Notes: a model not told the origin generated them from the letters alone. Positions 1 to 9,446 are shown, counted from the first letter of the stretch. The stretch is 35,195 nt of DNA from Dyadobacter flavalbus (GCF_006149045.1 NZ_VBSN01000041.1:1-35195), one strand, 5' to 3'. Made by a program: numbers and translations.

Positions 1-676
1 GCCAACTGCAAAACCCATTATTCCCGATTGGGAGTGCAAAAGTGCAACATTAACTTTTTATACGCAAGCACAGAATGAAAATATTTATCGCATTTTTTCC
101 CAAATCTCCTTAACCGGTTGATAATCACTATTAGCTAACGGAAAATAGTTCCAGAAAACTTCCTCAGACTGACTCTCCCGGCAAGTACCGTATTGTAACG
201 GCTTTTATTCAGTCTGCTTTTTTAAATGGCTTGTATTTAAGGATACCAGTCGGGGCGTACAGTTATATCATCAGTTCCTTTTGGGTCACATTATATAACA
301 GAATAAGAATTTGATGCAATAAATTGGTAAAGGATAAGCCGCGGCGTGGCAAACAAAGCAGCATGGCGGCGTTACTTCTGTAATGCAGGCAAATGTTGGT
401 AACAAAGAAGGCATACCGCTTGAATCTGGATTTGTTCACGGAAGCAAAAGCGATGTACAAAACTTGAAAAGCTGCCGCTGTACGTTTCACAAGGAAGCTA
501 CATTTGCGGCGCTGCCGCCTGTACATATCATATTTATATACATATTATATTATAGAATAAGATATGTAATCAGCAGAGTTTGTCAGACTATTCCATGCAC
601 GATGTTAGCCCAACAAATTTTTAGTATGTTTGACCTTTACGTTAATGATGAGATGTTGCCAGATTACAGAAAAATG
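1..676. other. Left-edge stretch without an intact gene
   Basis: I see no convincing intact gene in this AT-rich stretch downstream of the susD-like gene. Open frames here either run antisense to the susD end or have odd compositions. A 40-codon minus-strand stretch at 85-204 reads like the tail of a protein but has stops before it, so it may be a remnant. No clear terminator for the leftward operon is visible. Confidence 0.5.
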
Positions 677-2077
677 TCAGTATCCTTCATTCTGAACCAT
701 GCCGGGATTTTCATTTATTTCCGCTTCGGGAATGGGGCCGATACGAAAGGGATGACCAAACGGTATGTCTCCTTTGAATTGGCCATCTTTTTTTTGGATT
801 ACGCTTTGAAGGCGATTTAAATCATAAAAACGGTCTCCTTCGAATGCAAGCTCTTTTCTTCTTTCCAAAAGGATATCTTCAAGCAGGGCAAGTCCGTAAG
901 AGCTGTACTGCTGTCCCGGATCTCGTTCTTTTATCAATTTATTCAGATAGAACAATGCTTTTTGCTCCTGATGAAGCCGAAAGGCAGATTCGGAAGCAAT
1001 CAGGTAAATTTCGGATAGCCGGATTACTTTCTTGTCGTCCAGGTCACCACTTAGAAAGGTATACTTATTCACGATGAACGCCGGATTCTCGGCAGCCTCT
1101 CTTTTTCCCGCAATAACCAATTCTGCACGAATATCGGTTTTTGAGTAAAGCTTTAGCAATGACTTCGCAGCCAGCAGGTCACCGTATCCAGCTTGCTGAT
1201 ACATGTATGCCAGTTCATCGGGACCGGCATTTGATAATTCATCTGATGAAACCTCAAACAATGTTTCCTGCTTGTTGCCTGGTGTGTGCGGCTTTGAAGA
1301 CGCCCAATAGGAAATGAAATCTGTGCGTGAAAGTAGCTTGTACTCTTCTGCGTCAATGATTTCCTGAGATAAAGCAAGGGCCATTTTATAATCTGCCCGG
1401 TAGAGACTTACTTTGGCAGAGATACCAAGGACGGCAGACTTTGAAAAACGTGCGGAACCATTATCTGCCACGATCATTTGTGCTGCGGAGTCCAGGTCGG
1501 CCATAATCTGACCGTACACCTCACGAATGCTGTTTCTTGGCGGTGTAGAAGTCGGATCGTAGGTCAGCACAAGCGGTACGCCGGGCATTTCCGGATCATA
1601 TGTATATGGCCTGGCAAATGTTTTTACCAGGGTAAAATACATAAGCCCTCTCAGCGCAAAGGCTTCTCCTTTAATCTGTCTGACGGATTGATCAGGTGAC
1701 AAATTTGCGTTGATGACATTATTTGCTCTCAATATTGCACTGTAACCATCATACCATATCCCCTTGTACTCGGTATTATTGGAAGTAATCAGATTTTGGT
1801 CAAAGGCAAGGTATTTCCCTGAATTACGCGTAGACATGTATACATTGTCCGAAGCCAGGTCGCCGATCAAAGGAAGCGAACGTCCGAAGAGATTACTGCT
1901 GGCAAGCTGTGCATAACATCCATTCAGTGCAGTCTGCAGGTCACTGACCGTGCGAATCGTCTTGTTGGCTGGAACTTCCGTGTATGGAGCCAGGTCAAGA
2001 AAGGATTTGCGGCATGAACCGGCAGAAAGCAGGAGCACTGTCAGAACGGTCGTGAAGTATATGTACGTCCTCGTCAT
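677..2077 (-). CDS. SusD/RagB-family outer-membrane lipoprotein
   Basis: This is a 466-residue surface lipoprotein of the SusD/RagB family. It should act as the substrate-capturing lid over the SusC-like channel encoded just upstream. The N-terminus is a lipoprotein signal ending in LLSAGSC, followed by the SusD-type start (SFLDLAPYTEVP). The C-terminus has the typical family ending PIPEAEINENPGMVQNEGY. Its start is 8 bases after the susC-like stop. Family members bind glycans or, as in RagB, peptides. No glycan-degrading enzyme is nearby, and the gene closes an operon that begins with lanthipeptide cyclases. I infer a peptide ligand, perhaps the modified peptide. The family call is firm; the ligand is inference. 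Confidence 0.93.
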   Translation of the reverse strand: MTRTYIYFTTVLTVLLLSAGSCRKSFLDLAPYTEVPANKTIRTVSDLQTALNGCYAQLASSNLFGRSLPLIGDLASDNVYMSTRNSGKYLAFDQNLITSNNTEYKGIWYDGYSAILRANNVINANLSPDQSVRQIKGEAFALRGLMYFTLVKTFARPYTYDPEMPGVPLVLTYDPTSTPPRNSIREVYGQIMADLDSAAQMIVADNGSARFSKSAVLGISAKVSLYRADYKMALALSQEIIDAEEYKLLSRTDFISYWASSKPHTPGNKQETLFEVSSDELSNAGPDELAYMYQQAGYGDLLAAKSLLKLYSKTDIRAELVIAGKREAAENPAFIVNKYTFLSGDLDDKKVIRLSEIYLIASESAFRLHQEQKALFYLNKLIKERDPGQQYSSYGLALLEDILLERRKELAFEGDRFYDLNRLQSVIQKKDGQFKGDIPFGHPFRIGPIPEAEINENPGMVQNEGY

Positions 2078-2085
2078 ATTCTTTT

Positions 2086-5000
2086 TTAAAATTCAATCTG
2101 TATTCCACCACTGAATGTTTTTGGAATAAAAACATCGAAATCAGTCGTGCTGTTAAGGTTAGTTTCAGGGTCATAAGGAAGCTTTTTGTCCCGCACCCAG
2201 GTGAGGATATTAGAACCTCGAAGATACAACCTGGCACTGGCCAGGCCACTGCGGACCAGGAAGGAATGGGGTATTTTGTATGCCATTGTCAAATTGCGAA
2301 ACCGGAGATAATCCCCATGATACAGAAACCGGGTGGAAACGGCATTGGAAGCATTGTTACCTCCATAAACATATTTTGGCACATCGGTAATATCACCGGG
2401 CTTTTGCCACCTTTTCAGTTGCGACGATACCACATTGAAATTTGCGTTGGCACCATCGCTTTGCGTGTAACTTGCCCAGCCATCTCGTATCATATTGCCG
2501 TAGCTGTAATAGAACTGGAATTCCAGGCTTAGCCCTTTGTAATTCAAATCCGACCCGAGAGTTCCGAACCCACGTGGCGAGGCCGAGCCTGCAACAAACC
2601 GGCTTGCCGCATTATACGACTCCACGATTTCCTTTCCGGACACATCCTTGTACCATTGCGGAGCGCCGGTCTCCGGGTTTACACCTGCCCACTGGCGCAA
2701 ATAAAAGGATCCCAAATCTTCACCGACCCGCCTTATAAAGGTTCCTGTGATGATGTCGCGGTTATCAGGCAATGACAAGATCCTGTTTTTGTTCCGGGCA
2801 ATATTGAAAAAGATGTTCCACAAGAACGGACCGGAACGAATCACACTGCCCGCTAAGCCTATTTCCAAACCTCGGTTTCTCACAGAGCCTGCATTGTTTT
2901 TGTAGGTCGCAAATCCGGAAGTCCCCGACAATGGCTCGTCAAGCAGCAAATTGGAAGTGATCCGGCTGTACCAATCGAAGACGATTGTGAGACGCCCGCC
3001 CATCATAGCCAAATCGCATCCGATATTAAGCGGTTTGCTGAACTCCCACGTGAGATTGTTGTTTCCAGGAGTTACCGGCGCACTTCCGGCATTTCCCATG
3101 TAATTGTAAGATTTGCCGTATGCATAGGCTGCCCGCCAGTCATAATTCCCGATGGATGCATTCCCATTAAAGCCATAAGACCCTCTGATTTTCAGCTCAT
3201 AAATAAAAGGAATGTCTTTGAAAAACTCCTCCCTATCCAAATGCCAGGCCATTCCGACCGACCAGAAATTGCCCTGGCGGCGTGCAGGACCAAACCGTGA
3301 AGAGCCATCGCGTCGAAAACTTCCGGAAAAAAGCCATTTACTTTTAATCGAGAAATCCATGAACGCGAGCGCCGAAATAAATGCATAATCGCTGTTACTT
3401 CCTTCACCGGACTGTGCTACTGCTCCTGCAGAAGGCACAGTGACGGTCAGGTTGGGAGGCATGCCTGATACCACCGTTCGGTTGAAGTAATGACTGGATT
3501 TTTGTGCTTCATACCCGGCAGTCAAGTGCAATGTGTAATCATTGCCGGAAAAACGGTGGTCGTATTCTGCCAGATTGCTCCATATCCAGTTAAAATATCT
3601 TGCATAACCACGGGCAGAGAGTCCTTTTTCATTGACGGCATCCCCATAGAAGGGATTGTTGTAGCTATCTTCTTCCAATGCATTGTAATCAATGCCGATT
3701 CGTGAGCTCAGTTTTAGCTGTTTCAAGATCCGGTAATCAGCAGAAAACGACGCGATGCTTTTCAGGCCGGAAGTGTTTCTCCGGTCCATTTCAGCAATAG
3801 CCAGTGGATTATACAGTCCGCCGGCAGGAAAATCAGGAGCAGATATATTAAGGTTTCCATCAGAAGTTTTTGCAGATAGTGAAGGTCGTAAAAAGTGGGC
3901 GGCCAATACCGGATTGGAAAAGGCACCACCGTTGTCAGGGCCATACTGACTGGTGTGTCCCAGCATTATGGAAGATGCCAGAGTGATTTGCTTTCCTGCC
4001 TGATGTTCCAGTGCCAGATTTCCTGTAAACCTTTTAAAACCGCTTGCTATTACATTTCCTGTTTGGGACAAATATCCGCCACTGAGGTAAAAACGGGTTT
4101 TATCATGACCTCCTGAAGCAGAAAAATAATGCTGCGAGGTTTTGCCGGTTTGTGTCACTTCTTGGAGCCAGTTGGTGTTCACTGCCGGATTTACACCAAA
4201 GGTTTCATCAACAAACCGGATCGCAGAATGGATAGAAGGATATTGATCAGGAAAACGGTTACGAACCCCTTCGGCAGTCAGTTCACGCCATTCGCCGGTA
4301 TTTAACGGCCTGTTGGCAGGGCTGGAAAATGCTTGTTTAACAAAACCGGCCTCGCTGCTGAACTGAAACACTGTTTTGCCCGATTTCCCTTTTTTAAGTG
4401 TAATAATAATTACACCATTGGCGGCCCGCGAACCGTAAGCTGAGGTTGCTACAGCATCTTTCAATACGGTGATCTGCTCTATGTCATTGACATTAATGCC
4501 GCTTAACGCATTGGCATTTGAATTGTAAAGTGCAAGAACTCCCGTGTTGACGGGAATACCATTAATGACATACAACGGATCTGACCCGGCATGGATCGAT
4601 CCGGTGCCACGAATGCGAATTTGCTGCAACGAACCGGGCAACCCGGAGCCTCCTGCCGACTGGAGTCCCGGTACGCTCCCCTGCAATGCTTTATCCAGTG
4701 AAATGAATGGTGAATTTTCAATTTGTCCCGATTTTATGACCGAGTATGCTCCGGTTGTTTTATCTCTGGAAGCAGAACTGTAACCTGTAATTACTACTTC
4801 CTTGAGGCTGTTTACATCGGCCGTCATTGCTATATCGAGTTCTTGCTGGTTTACGGACAATGCTGCTTCCCTGGTAACCAGTCCAACACCCTGAAAGGTA
4901 AGTGTTGCATTTCGGTGCGGTGCAAGAAGCTTGTACCGGCCCAGCGAATCGGTTATACTTCCGTGATTTAAACCTTTGAGCCAGACAGTTACTCCGGGTA

Positions 5001-5109
5001 TGGGTGAACCGTTTTCAGCAGAAGTTACGCTGCCGAAAACGGTTATGTCCTGCGCATATAGCTGCATTACCCTTAACATCATACCGATGGACAGTAACAG
5101 TTTACCCAT
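2086..5109 (-). CDS. SusC/RagA-family TonB-dependent outer-membrane transporter
   Basis: A 1007-residue outer-membrane channel of the SusC/RagA type. A signal peptide (about residues 1-20, ending MQLYAQ) is followed by a carboxypeptidase-like regulatory domain (about 24-105), the TonB plug (about 115-240, with the typical stretches ALQGSVPGLQ, IRIRGTGS, DPLYVINGIPVNTG and ITVLKDA followed by GSRAANGVIIITLKKG), and the beta-barrel, ending in an aromatic residue (IQIEF). There is no N-terminal STN signalling domain. It starts 21 bases after an LLM oxidoreductase stop and is followed by susD, so it belongs to the same unit as the LanC genes. Moving peptide, whether uptake or passage of the lantibiotic across the outer membrane, is inference. 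RagAB from Porphyromonas is the established peptide-transporting relative. Confidence 0.94.
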   Translation of the reverse strand: MGKLLLSIGMMLRVMQLYAQDITVFGSVTSAENGSPIPGVTVWLKGLNHGSITDSLGRYKLLAPHRNATLTFQGVGLVTREAALSVNQQELDIAMTADVNSLKEVVITGYSSASRDKTTGAYSVIKSGQIENSPFISLDKALQGSVPGLQSAGGSGLPGSLQQIRIRGTGSIHAGSDPLYVINGIPVNTGVLALYNSNANALSGINVNDIEQITVLKDAVATSAYGSRAANGVIIITLKKGKSGKTVFQFSSEAGFVKQAFSSPANRPLNTGEWRELTAEGVRNRFPDQYPSIHSAIRFVDETFGVNPAVNTNWLQEVTQTGKTSQHYFSASGGHDKTRFYLSGGYLSQTGNVIASGFKRFTGNLALEHQAGKQITLASSIMLGHTSQYGPDNGGAFSNPVLAAHFLRPSLSAKTSDGNLNISAPDFPAGGLYNPLAIAEMDRRNTSGLKSIASFSADYRILKQLKLSSRIGIDYNALEEDSYNNPFYGDAVNEKGLSARGYARYFNWIWSNLAEYDHRFSGNDYTLHLTAGYEAQKSSHYFNRTVVSGMPPNLTVTVPSAGAVAQSGEGSNSDYAFISALAFMDFSIKSKWLFSGSFRRDGSSRFGPARRQGNFWSVGMAWHLDREEFFKDIPFIYELKIRGSYGFNGNASIGNYDWRAAYAYGKSYNYMGNAGSAPVTPGNNNLTWEFSKPLNIGCDLAMMGGRLTIVFDWYSRITSNLLLDEPLSGTSGFATYKNNAGSVRNRGLEIGLAGSVIRSGPFLWNIFFNIARNKNRILSLPDNRDIITGTFIRRVGEDLGSFYLRQWAGVNPETGAPQWYKDVSGKEIVESYNAASRFVAGSASPRGFGTLGSDLNYKGLSLEFQFYYSYGNMIRDGWASYTQSDGANANFNVVSSQLKRWQKPGDITDVPKYVYGGNNASNAVSTRFLYHGDYLRFRNLTMAYKIPHSFLVRSGLASARLYLRGSNILTWVRDKKLPYDPETNLNSTTDFDVFIPKTFSGGIQIEF

Positions 5110-5130
5110 TTTTTAAAGGTCAGTTTGAAT

Positions 5131-6033
5131 TCAGGATCCGGTTAGCAGCTGTTTCAATTGCCTGACTCCCTGCATACGGTATTTCGGATCGAGTATTCCA
5201 TTAAAAAACATAAAATCATGCAAGTCAAAAAATGAGCGGTATTGCTGAATGAAATCGTAAAAAGAAGTGACGTCATTGTATGGAAGTTTGTCCTCATACT
5301 GCTGTTGCCGGGCAATCCGCGCAGCCATACGGAAAGACGGGTGACATATTCCGATCACCACAGCCCTGATCTGCGGATAGCGCCCGTGCCGCTCGAAAAA
5401 CTGCTGTTTGAATGCATCCAACTTGTCTTTTTGTTCCGTTTTGAACTCCCTGCTGGTCCAGATACACAAGTTTGTACCCAGTGACAGCGCACGTCTGAAA
5501 CTGTTATCCGAATTGCCAAGCGTCCAGAGTTCAGGAAGAAAACCCTTGTAGGGTGGCAACACAACGCCTTCGTTGCGATAGAGTTCTTCTTCATTACGTA
5601 ACAGGGACACAGTCTCTTCAACTTTCTTTTCAAAGTCCAGATATGCGTCCTCTTTCTTTTTACCGGTGGAATGCAGGGCTATATTCTGATAGGGCATTCC
5701 ATTTGCAAAACCCAGTTCAATGCGGTTTGGGAAAATGCTGTTGTATAATTTATACGACGATGCTACATGATAAGGATTGTGCAGGCAGATCAGCGTTCCG
5801 GCCGTACCGATGCTTATTTTTTTCGTATGGGTCGCCAGTATCGGAATGAGGTTGGTCGGATTGCTGTAGGTAAGTGCCGGTTTGGGCATATGGTGCTCAC
5901 CGAGCCAGAATTTATCAAAGCCCATTTCCTCTCCTGCAATCGCATAGTCGATCACATTTTGCAGTTTCAGCATACTGTTCAGGTGCGGCGCACGCTGGCC
6001 AAAATCAATTAAACCTATTTTTATGGGTTTCAT
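5131..6033 (-). CDS. LLM-class (luciferase-like) flavin-dependent oxidoreductase 1
   Basis: A 300-residue TIM-barrel flavoenzyme of the luciferase-like monooxygenase family. Visible family blocks are the N-terminal beta strand (KIGLIDFGQR), EEMGFDKFWLGEHH, the strand KISIGTAGTLICLHNPYHVA, and FPNRIELGFANG. I chose ATG at 6033 (MKPIKIG) because the reading frame upstream of it overlaps the end of the preceding gene and is not family-like; this leaves a 19-base gap. It is a paralogue of the next gene upstream. In other lanthipeptide clusters LLM-type enzymes (LanJC, such as LxmJ) reduce dehydroalanine to D-alanine. Here that role is inferred from position. An oxidative modification is the alternative. 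The cofactor is probably FMN, since F420 is not usual in Bacteroidota. Confidence 0.88.
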   Translation of the reverse strand: MKPIKIGLIDFGQRAPHLNSMLKLQNVIDYAIAGEEMGFDKFWLGEHHMPKPALTYSNPTNLIPILATHTKKISIGTAGTLICLHNPYHVASSYKLYNSIFPNRIELGFANGMPYQNIALHSTGKKKEDAYLDFEKKVEETVSLLRNEEELYRNEGVVLPPYKGFLPELWTLGNSDNSFRRALSLGTNLCIWTSREFKTEQKDKLDAFKQQFFERHGRYPQIRAVVIGICHPSFRMAARIARQQQYEDKLPYNDVTSFYDFIQQYRSFFDLHDFMFFNGILDPKYRMQGVRQLKQLLTGS

Positions 6034-6052
6034 AGGACTTTTGGTTAAGGAT

Positions 6053-6973
6053 TTAGGCAGCCAGAACGGCCTTGCCGATGAGACGCATAGCGAGGTTTCT
6101 TTCCCTGGAATCCACACTATAGTTGTAGAGTATGAATTCGTCCACGCCGTAAAGCTCCTGGTATTCAGCTATTTTCTCCTGAAAATAATTAGGGCAGCCT
6201 ACCAGGTTGAGATAAGGGCCGGCAGACTTGAATTTCTCCGCGGTCTGCCGGGCTTTTTGCATGGTTTTGTCACAGATAAAGCCCACCACCAGATTCGTTT
6301 TTGGATAAAAACCATTGGCGGCAAAGTAACCTTCCCTTAGTTCCAGAAGCTGCTCTTTTGCAAAACCCTGCTCGGCATATTCATGGCAAATAGATCTTGA
6401 TAAATTAATCTTCAGGTTAATAATGCGGTCTCTGGACCGGTATGCCGAGCTGGATAGTGCCCACACATCCGGTACATGGCCTTTATAAGGAGGCACTACC
6501 ACGCCTTCGCCGTTGCGATACAGGTCTTCCTCATCTCTCAGGTAGTGAAGCAATGCAGTCAGTTTTTCTTCAAAGCCTGCAATTTTGTCCAGCTCATCCT
6601 GTCCGGTGGAGTACCGGATAGCCTGCTTGCTAGGCTTTCCATTGGCAATTCCCAGATCAATGCGGTTACCATAGATATTGTTGAGCATTTTAAAGAATGT
6701 AGCAATGTGATAAGGCGAGTACAGGTTCAGCAATATTCCTGCTATTCCTACCCTGATCTTTTTGGTGGAAGAGGCCAGGATCGGGAGTACAGCCTGAGGA
6801 TTGGACCATGCTAGGGATTTTTGCGAAAAATGGTGCTCGCTGATCCAGTATCGGGAAAAACCCAGCTGCTCAGCAGCGGATGCAGAATTAATGACATCAT
6901 CCAGCTTCAGAAGGCTGTTAAGTCCGTTTTCGCGGAAACCAAAATCCAGGATACCGCAGGTTGGCTTTTTCAT
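6053..6973 (-). CDS. LLM-class (luciferase-like) flavin-dependent oxidoreductase 2
   Basis: A 306-residue luciferase-like oxidoreductase. It shares block for block the pattern of the neighbouring copy: CGILDFGFRENGLNSLLKLD, then RYWISEHHFSQKSLAWSNPQ, then KIRVGIAGILLNLYSPYHIA, then YGNRIDLGIANGKPS. The region 170-240 and the C-terminus diverge more. The start is 12 bases after the LanC stop, in the same unit. The two copies could act on different dehydro-residues, act on different precursors, or form a heterodimer as bacterial luciferase does; the sequence does not decide. The reaction is not known. Dehydro-residue reduction is the leading inference because of the LanB/LanC context. Confidence 0.88.
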   Translation of the reverse strand: MKKPTCGILDFGFRENGLNSLLKLDDVINSASAAEQLGFSRYWISEHHFSQKSLAWSNPQAVLPILASSTKKIRVGIAGILLNLYSPYHIATFFKMLNNIYGNRIDLGIANGKPSKQAIRYSTGQDELDKIAGFEEKLTALLHYLRDEEDLYRNGEGVVVPPYKGHVPDVWALSSSAYRSRDRIINLKINLSRSICHEYAEQGFAKEQLLELREGYFAANGFYPKTNLVVGFICDKTMQKARQTAEKFKSAGPYLNLVGCPNYFQEKIAEYQELYGVDEFILYNYSVDSRERNLAMRLIGKAVLAA

Positions 6974-6985
6974 TTTAAGAATCAG

Positions 6986-8203
6986 TTAAGAGAGTAACCA
7001 AATTTTTTCCCAATAGCCCGGTTCGCCCTGCAAAGCGTTCATCAGCACCAGCCCTGAACCTACCGAACCTTCCAGGAAATAACCCGAAACTTCGGGATAT
7101 AAAGCCTTTTCTTCTTCCTTCTGGTATTCACTGAAAGCAACCTGCATCCAATGATCATAACCCGCCTGATAATCCTGCAAGCCCGAGATACGCTGCAGAT
7201 AATCGTAGTAATGCGCAATTCCCGTGGCACCATGACAGAATAATGAACCATGACATCTTGCATCCCCGATGTCTTTCATGTCAAGCGTCGCCTTGCCTGT
7301 TTCCGATGCCAGATCGAACCACGTGTGTTCCTTAAGGATTTCGGCTGCCTTGTAAAGGAAGTGGGTCACATTGAGGTCGCCGTAGCACCAACGCAGTCCA
7401 CCCAGATAACTGGCGTCTTCGGCCGGAGAGAAATGCCCGTCCCGCGGCACCACCGTATTCGGAAACAAGCCGTGCTTTCCTTTCTGGTATGCTCCGGTTC
7501 TTTTGTGACGGGTTATAAAATGGATATAATTTCTGATCAGCAATTCGGCAAGGTCCTGCTCAATACCGGATTCATACACATTAAGTAAGACCAGAATTGA
7601 CGATGCCATTCCATGTGACAGGCTAAAATTGATCTCATCCGGCCAGCCGTTCCTGTGCATGTAAGCATTTTTGAGATAAGATCCTGTCTGATGTGGCCGG
7701 GAAACACCGGCAAGTGTGCGTACATATTCGGCTAAAAAAGCCTCTGCTTTCGGATTTTTGTTAAGGCGGTAATACAGATAGTGAAACCCGCCAGTGCCGC
7801 CATGGAGAAAATCAGTGTCTTCCTTCTGTATCTTTTTCAGGGCACTTTCGAAAACAAAGTCATCTACACGGCCAAGAAAATCGTCATATTCATCTTCTAT
7901 AAACCCTTCATTGATGAGTACTTCGAGCGCCAGACCCAATCCAGCTAGTCCGCTGGACAGCATAGCGTTGACCAAACCCCTCGCTGTAAGTTCCCGGAGC
8001 AGCTTTTGAAGCCTTGTGTACGCTTCACGGGCAAGGCGCTCATCCTGAACTATCCTCGAAAGATAAAAGAAGTACATGATTACGCCCAGTTCTCCACGGG
8101 ATACATTACTTTCTTCAACAGGGTTTTGCGTTATCAGATCCGTAAGCTTTGGCAAGCGTGCCTGGATCTGAGCTGTCCAGATATTTTCTTTGATCGCTAT
8201 CAT
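6986..8203 (-). CDS. LanC-like lanthionine synthetase C, zinc ligands intact
   Basis: A 405-residue cyclase of the LanC family, which joins cysteine thiols to dehydroalanine or dehydrobutyrine to make (methyl)lanthionine. The key residues are all visible: catalytic-type His197 in SLSHGMAS, zinc ligand Cys273 in RWCYGD, and zinc ligands Cys323-His324 in LFCHGATG. GxxG-containing helical repeats (RGELGVIMYF, SGLAGLGLALE, HGGTGGFHYLYY and, near the C-terminus, LEGSVGSGLVLM) give the alpha/alpha toroid. The length is normal for the family. Its ATG lies 27 bases after the stop of the second LanC-like gene. This is the copy I expect to catalyse ring closure for the precursors at 9749-10448. The start ATG 8203 (MIAIKENIW) is the only good one. 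Confidence 0.93.
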   Translation of the reverse strand: MIAIKENIWTAQIQARLPKLTDLITQNPVEESNVSRGELGVIMYFFYLSRIVQDERLAREAYTRLQKLLRELTARGLVNAMLSSGLAGLGLALEVLINEGFIEDEYDDFLGRVDDFVFESALKKIQKEDTDFLHGGTGGFHYLYYRLNKNPKAEAFLAEYVRTLAGVSRPHQTGSYLKNAYMHRNGWPDEINFSLSHGMASSILVLLNVYESGIEQDLAELLIRNYIHFITRHKRTGAYQKGKHGLFPNTVVPRDGHFSPAEDASYLGGLRWCYGDLNVTHFLYKAAEILKEHTWFDLASETGKATLDMKDIGDARCHGSLFCHGATGIAHYYDYLQRISGLQDYQAGYDHWMQVAFSEYQKEEEKALYPEVSGYFLEGSVGSGLVLMNALQGEPGYWEKIWLLS

Positions 8204-8230
8204 AGATCTAAAAGGATAAGTAAAACGGAT

Positions 8231-9439
8231 TCAGAGTAACCAGATCAAATCATTGAAGTCTACTTTATCAGGGTTCAGGCCCTTAATCAATCCGCAGCCG
8301 ATCCCGATAATGCCCTCGCCAAAAGCAAGGTTGGTATGCGTATGCCATTGATTGTTTGCTGCCTTGAATCCTGCATACCCATCAGGAGAACAATCATAAC
8401 GGAGGATTTGAGAGTACCAGAATGCCGAAGTTTCTTTCATCAGCGGGTCTTTGGTGAGCCGGGCAATGCGGTCAAACATAAGTGCCAGGCCGGTAGCGCC
8501 AAAAAGGATACTGGCGTCTTGCACACCAGTGATGCCATCCTCGCGCCGCGAAGCACATTTTTTCAGCAGCACCATGCCTTCTTCGTACCAGTCTCTTCTG
8601 TTAAATACACTACCCGCCCTGAGAAGCATGTAGCCTATTCCCATATCGCCATAACAAAGCGCCAGACGGCTTTCATGTGGATCTTGCACGATATCAATGT
8701 ACTGATAATGCCTGTCATGAACCCGGTGCGCCTGGATAAAGGCAATGGTATCCTGCATGATGTCCTGTAACTGGCTGGCAGAGTACAATCCCATTTCAAC
8801 TGCCCTCGACAGAAAAAGTGCGACCGCAGCGGAACCATGCGGCATGCTTAGATAGGTATTTGGTTTATGGGCATGAAGCCTGGATATCCAATAACATCCC
8901 TGGTCCGTTCGAACCGCATTTCTAACAATGCCGCGGATAAGCTCGGCCACAATGCGTTCTATGCCGTCACGGTTGAAGTAGCTCCGCTGCAGGAAATAAA
9001 GCCCGTACCCAAGTGCCCCGTTGACAAAGCCACCTATATTTTTCTGATCCAGCTCAAAGCGCATTTTTTTCAGAAGAATCATATCAATGTCTTCCAGAAA
9101 AGTATTCGGTTCCATATCGGTGACACCTTCTTCATACAGATATTGCGACACGATGCCCAGCTCGGCAAAATCCTGCGGATAGCTTTTGTTCAGGTCGCTA
9201 TCGATCATATCACAAGCCTTATCAAATGTCAGTCGTGCTTCATTCAGGTATTTTTTATCCCCGGAATCCACTGAGTACAAGTAATTCAGAACTGATATGC
9301 CCAGAAATCCGCGTGAAAATCCAAAGCTGGTTAGTTGTTCCTGGTGCGCGTATACAATCTCATAAATTTCATTGATCTTGTTTTTTGCCAGTTCAGCCAG
9401 AATCGTTGATGTCCCTGATAGTGTCATTGCCATACTCAT
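8231..9439 (-). CDS. LanC-like protein with degenerate zinc site
   Basis: A 402-residue LanC-family protein and the first gene of the leftward unit. It keeps the toroid-type GxxG repeats (FSRGFLGISVLNYLY, GGFVNGALGYGLYFLQ, FGEGIIGIGCGLI), the His in LSMPHGSAAVAL, and the first zinc ligand, Cys262 in ALCYGD. The second motif, normally CHG, reads ILFGATG, so both Cys and His are replaced by Leu312-Phe313. It should therefore not bind catalytic zinc normally. The frame is intact over its full length and its neighbours are healthy, so it may be a scaffold, a leader or substrate-binding subunit, or a partner of the intact copy. I chose ATG 9439; an in-frame TTG at 9463 is the only longer option. 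Confidence 0.88.
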   Translation of the reverse strand: MSMAMTLSGTSTILAELAKNKINEIYEIVYAHQEQLTSFGFSRGFLGISVLNYLYSVDSGDKKYLNEARLTFDKACDMIDSDLNKSYPQDFAELGIVSQYLYEEGVTDMEPNTFLEDIDMILLKKMRFELDQKNIGGFVNGALGYGLYFLQRSYFNRDGIERIVAELIRGIVRNAVRTDQGCYWISRLHAHKPNTYLSMPHGSAAVALFLSRAVEMGLYSASQLQDIMQDTIAFIQAHRVHDRHYQYIDIVQDPHESRLALCYGDMGIGYMLLRAGSVFNRRDWYEEGMVLLKKCASRREDGITGVQDASILFGATGLALMFDRIARLTKDPLMKETSAFWYSQILRYDCSPDGYAGFKAANNQWHTHTNLAFGEGIIGIGCGLIKGLNPDKVDFNDLIWLL

Positions 9440-9446
9440 TTTATAA

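Noticed and set aside
85..204. 40-codon minus-strand stretch reading like a protein tail
   Set aside because: It has a stop just upstream, no start and no family I can name; at most a remnant.
383..820. 145-codon plus-strand open frame
   Set aside because: Its second half runs antisense to the conserved susD C-terminus and the product has no protein-like pattern.
677..5109. Polysaccharide utilisation locus, because of the SusC/SusD pair
   Set aside because: There is no glycoside hydrolase, sulfatase, lyase or sugar-sensing regulator near, and the pair is in a tight unit with lanthipeptide and flavin enzymes.
8336..8770. 144-codon plus-strand open frame inside the LanC-like gene
   Set aside because: It is antisense to a conserved gene and has no recognisable pattern.
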